Below the pieces are notes generated by a model. It saw only the letters and a list, made by a program, of their open reading frames with translations. It was not told where the DNA came from and ran no database searches. The translations under genes were made by a program, and so were the position numbers. Below, one piece after another: positions 5,081-5,830 of a stretch of 5,830 nucleotides of DNA. Source of the DNA: JBOGVA01 sp050692195. GTDB taxonomy: Bacteria; Actinomycetota; UBA4738. The stretch covers positions 1 through 5,830 of the forward strand of contig JBOGVA010000004.1 in NCBI GenBank assembly GCA_050692195.1. Direction: 5' to 3'. How positions within the stretch are numbered: position 1 is the first letter of the stretch; every line of letters begins with the position of its first letter.

Positions 5081-5830
5081 ATGGGCTCCACGAACGAGGA
5101 GCGAGATGCCTATCTACGCGGCCAGATCGAGCCGGGCGAAACCATCCTGGCGATCGGGCCGCAAGCGCTCGTTACGGACCGGTGCATCCTGTTAGGTTGG
5201 CGGCTCCAATGGCCACCGCACGCTGGCGAGTGGACACACGACGCGCTCGCCTTCGAGGAGATCAGTCGGTGGAGCAAGGGTCGACGGCACGACCATCGAC
5301 CGCTGCTCCGCGTCGAGCACCCCGCCCACCGAAGGCTCGAGTGGGCCCCCGCACACCGGTTCCTCTGGTTCTGTTGGGGCAATGCCACGGCCGAGATCTC
5401 GCACCAGGAGACGACGTTCTCCTTCGCCAGCCGCCGAGATCCGGTCTTCCGCGCCATGAGCGAACGCCTGGAGCTCGCGGGCGCACCCCAAGGAGAGCCC
5501 TTCGTCGAGGTGCTCCCCGGCACGCGTGAGGAGCGGCTTGGTCGCAGGGTCAGCCTGGGCGTCTACCGCTTGCACGCCGGCCCCCTTGGGGTCGTGCATA
5601 ATCCACCATGTGATCTGCCCGTGGTGGAGTTCCTCGTCCAGCCTGGCCAGCCGGCGGCGGAGCCTTACGCATCGGGAGCTGGGCGCTTCTCGCCGTCCCT
5701 GCCTGGCTTGTCAGCCCCTGGCTCGCATTGCCGGCCGTCTTGCTCGTGGAGGTCACGTGGGTCGTGGCATTGCAGCGATCGTGGCACCGCGACCGCCAAG
5801 GTCGCTCCGCCCGAACGTGGCGAGCGTGAC
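5081..5830 (+). CDS. Uncharacterised protein with possible PH-like domain; frame open to window edge, likely frameshifted
   Basis: The frame runs open from ATG 5081 (ATG 5069 is an alternative four codons earlier) to the end of the window. Neither start has a clear ribosome site; a TACGAT at 5065-5070 might be a -10 box for a near-leaderless message. Residues 11-45 read YLRGQIEPGETILAIG and LVTDRCILLGWRLQWP. A GE-T-I-L-A-I-G strand followed by L-V-T-D-R-x-I-L is the pattern of bacterial PH-like domains. Residues 46-130 continue with tryptophan-rich strands and end in a helix (DPVFRAMSERLELAG), as in a PH fold, and FVEVLPGTREER follows (141-152). This assignment is an inference from pattern. 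Up to about residue 195 the frame has good codon bias. Beyond it the reading becomes Ser/Cys/Pro/Gly-rich and implausible, while the -1 frame becomes convincingly coding. Confidence 0.65.
   Translation, partial: MGSTNEERDAYLRGQIEPGETILAIGPQALVTDRCILLGWRLQWPPHAGEWTHDALAFEEISRWSKGRRHDHRPLLRVEHPAHRRLEWAPAHRFLWFCWGNATAEISHQETTFSFASRRDPVFRAMSERLELAGAPQGEPFVEVLPGTREERLGRRVSLGVYRLHAGPLGVVHNPPCDLPVVEFLVQPGQPAAEPYASGAGRFSPSLPGLSAPGSHCRPSCSWRSRGSWHCSDRGTATAKVAPPERGERD
5665..5829 (+). pseudogene. Membrane-spanning tail in the -1 frame, probable displaced C-terminus of the gene starting at 5081
   Basis: In the frame one base back from the upstream gene, 5665-5826 reads RIGSWALLAVPAWLV, then SPWLALPAVLLVEVTWVVAL (one or two membrane helices) and a basic tail QRSWHRDRQGRSARTWRA before TGA 5827-5829. 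About 80 percent of its codons end in G or C, compared with roughly two thirds in the 5081 frame over the same stretch. The frame has stops at about 5599 and 5611-5613 and no ATG, GTG or TTG before the hydrophobic part, so it cannot easily be a separate gene. The simplest reading is that it is the C-terminus of the upstream protein, displaced by a one-base loss near the GGCGGCGG run (5653-5660). That loss could be a sequencing error, a true mutation or, less likely, programmed slippage. Confidence 0.5.

Noticed and set aside
5011..5529. Plus-strand 172-aa frame overlapping the gene at 5081
   Set aside because: Arg/Pro-rich out-of-frame reading; the 5081 frame has better codon bias and domain-like sequence.
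1..5830. CRISPR arrays, tRNA or rRNA genes, insertion sequences, attachment sites
   Set aside because: No regularly spaced repeats, tRNA-like sequence, transposase motifs or paired terminal repeats were seen on either strand.

Overview
This is a high-GC bacterial window with strong G/C at codon third positions, frequent TTG and GTG starts, an ECF42-type sigma factor and one probable leaderless transcript. These features suggest an actinobacterium or a similar high-GC lineage, but no gene here fixes the taxon.

Layout. From 4738 down to 1, every gene is on the minus strand. Read in the direction of transcription they are: a 227-aa orphan membrane protein (4738-4055); an ECF42-type sigma factor that has lost most of its N-terminal sigma-2 domain (about 4044 or 3948 to 2905); an amidase-signature hydrolase overlapping it by 4 bp (2908-1568); a 194-bp gap (1567-1374); a 251-aa membrane protein built from a duplicated two-helix unit (1373-618); a PadR-type repressor (562-239); and the first 80 codons of a chromate transporter, ChrA (242 to the window edge). 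Divergent to these, on the plus strand, are a start-less coding remnant (about 4798-4956) and a gene for a possible PH-like protein (from 5081). That last gene appears to carry a frameshift near 5645-5670, just before a membrane-spanning tail that ends at 5829.

How the genes work together. The clearest unit is padR-chrA. The two genes overlap by 4 bp (ATGA), and a perfect 17-bp inverted repeat overlaps the presumed padR -10 box directly before the GTG start. This suggests an autorepressed chromate-efflux (or related oxyanion) operon with a leaderless first gene. The sigma factor and amidase are physically coupled but share no obvious pathway.

I do not see an undescribed multi-gene system. 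The observations most worth a second look are the padR operator, the truncated sigma factor, the duplicated membrane module and the two broken or fragmentary plus-strand genes.
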